Below, piece by piece: positions 56,836 through 57,474 of a stretch of 57,474 nt of DNA. The stretch lies in contig DXBY01000153.1 of the NCBI GenBank assembly GCA_019116305.1, forward strand, positions 1 to 57,474, in the 5' to 3' direction. Position numbers and translations under genes: made by a program. The notes below the pieces were generated by a model. The model worked only from the letters and a program-made list of their open reading frames with translations, was not told the origin of the DNA and did not search any database. Source of the DNA: Candidatus Ruania gallistercoris. GTDB lineage: Bacteria; Actinomycetota; Actinomycetes; Actinomycetales; Beutenbergiaceae. Positions within the stretch are counted from its first letter, which is position 1. The number at the start of each line of letters is the position of its first letter.

Positions 56836-57474
56836 ATGACCTACACCCTGGTACTGCTCCGCCACGGCGAGAGCGAGTGGAACGCGAAGAACCTGTTCAC
56901 CGGCTGGGTGGACGTACCGCTCTCGGAGAAGGGCGTCGCCGAGGCGGAGCGCGGCGGTGAGCTGCTCACCGCCGCCGGTGTGCTCCCGGATGTGGTGCAC
57001 ACCTCGCTGCTCCGCCGGGCGATCACCACCGCGAACCTCTCGCTGAACGCGGCCGACCGGCACTGGATCGACGTCAAGCGGTCCTGGCGGCTGAACGAGC
57101 GGCACTACGGGGCGTTGCAGGGCAAGGACAAGAAGCAGATCCGGGATGAGTTCGGCGAGGAGCAGTTCATGACCTGGCGGCGCTCCTACGATGTGCCCCC
57201 GCCACCGATCGAGCCCGGCACGGAGTACTCCCAGGACGCCGACCCGCGGTATGCCGGGGAGCCGATCCCGGCCACCGAGTGCCTCAAGGATGTGCTCGGT
57301 CGCGCACTGCCGTACTGGGAGAGCGCCGTGGTGCCCGATCTGCGCGCAGGCAAAGTGGTGCTGGTGGCCGCGCACGGCAACTCCTTGCGGGCGATCATCA
57401 AGCACCTGGACGGCATCGACGACGAGACGATCGCCGGGCTGAACGTGCCCACCGGGATCCCGCTGGTCTATGAG
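56836..57474 (+). CDS. gpmA: 2,3-bisphosphoglycerate-dependent phosphoglycerate mutase (truncated by window end)
   Basis: [66 protein letters not shown]. Confidence 0.96.
   Translation, partial: MTYTLVLLRHGESEWNAKNLFTGWVDVPLSEKGVAEAERGGELLTAAGVLPDVVHTSLLRRAITTANLSLNAADRHWIDVKRSWRLNERHYGALQGKDKKQIRDEFGEEQFMTWRRSYDVPPPPIEPGTEYSQDADPRYAGEPIPATECLKDVLGRALPYWESAVVPDLRAGKVVLVAAHGNSLRAIIKHLDGIDDETIAGLNVPTGIPLVYE

Overview
High-GC actinobacterial chromosomal segment; gene content and order suggest Micrococcales/Ruaniaceae-like, but this is inference. Left third (about 1-20.5 kb): accessory carbohydrate-utilisation locus with the end of a peptide-type ABC permease, a fused double-ATPase, two Gfo/Idh/MocA oxidoreductases, a sugar ABC importer (SBP plus two permeases), a LacI regulator, two large secreted beta-propeller-like paralogues, a D-2-hydroxyacid dehydrogenase, an enolase-superfamily protein, an alpha/beta hydrolase, an AGE-family epimerase and a NagB-like protein. 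I read five near-identical palindromes (consensus TGCAACCGGTTGCA) in front of five transcription units. Four of them sit immediately downstream of a sigma70-like -35/-10 with a 17-nt spacer, which supports one coherent LacI regulon acting on an unknown glycan. Middle (20.5-39.6 kb): FAD/Fe-S oxidoreductase, RAMA-like protein, metX/metY, ArsR-SRPBCC operon with a perfect operator palindrome, atypical SDR, NlpC/P60 hydrolase, ppa, dacB and an NCS1 transporter. Right (39.6-57.5 kb): conserved housekeeping run tilS-hpt-ftsH-folE-folP-folBK-DUF3180-PH-PH-(DUF2520::panC)-panD-lysS-lsr2-lactonase-gpmA. Main second-look items: the LacI regulon with its domain-swapped propeller pair, the DUF2520::PanC fusion, the stand-alone RAMA-like reader, apparent compositional mosaicism in lysS, and several perfect inverted repeats. 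No rRNA, tRNA, CRISPR array or transposase was recognised. All calls are by eye, without database searches.
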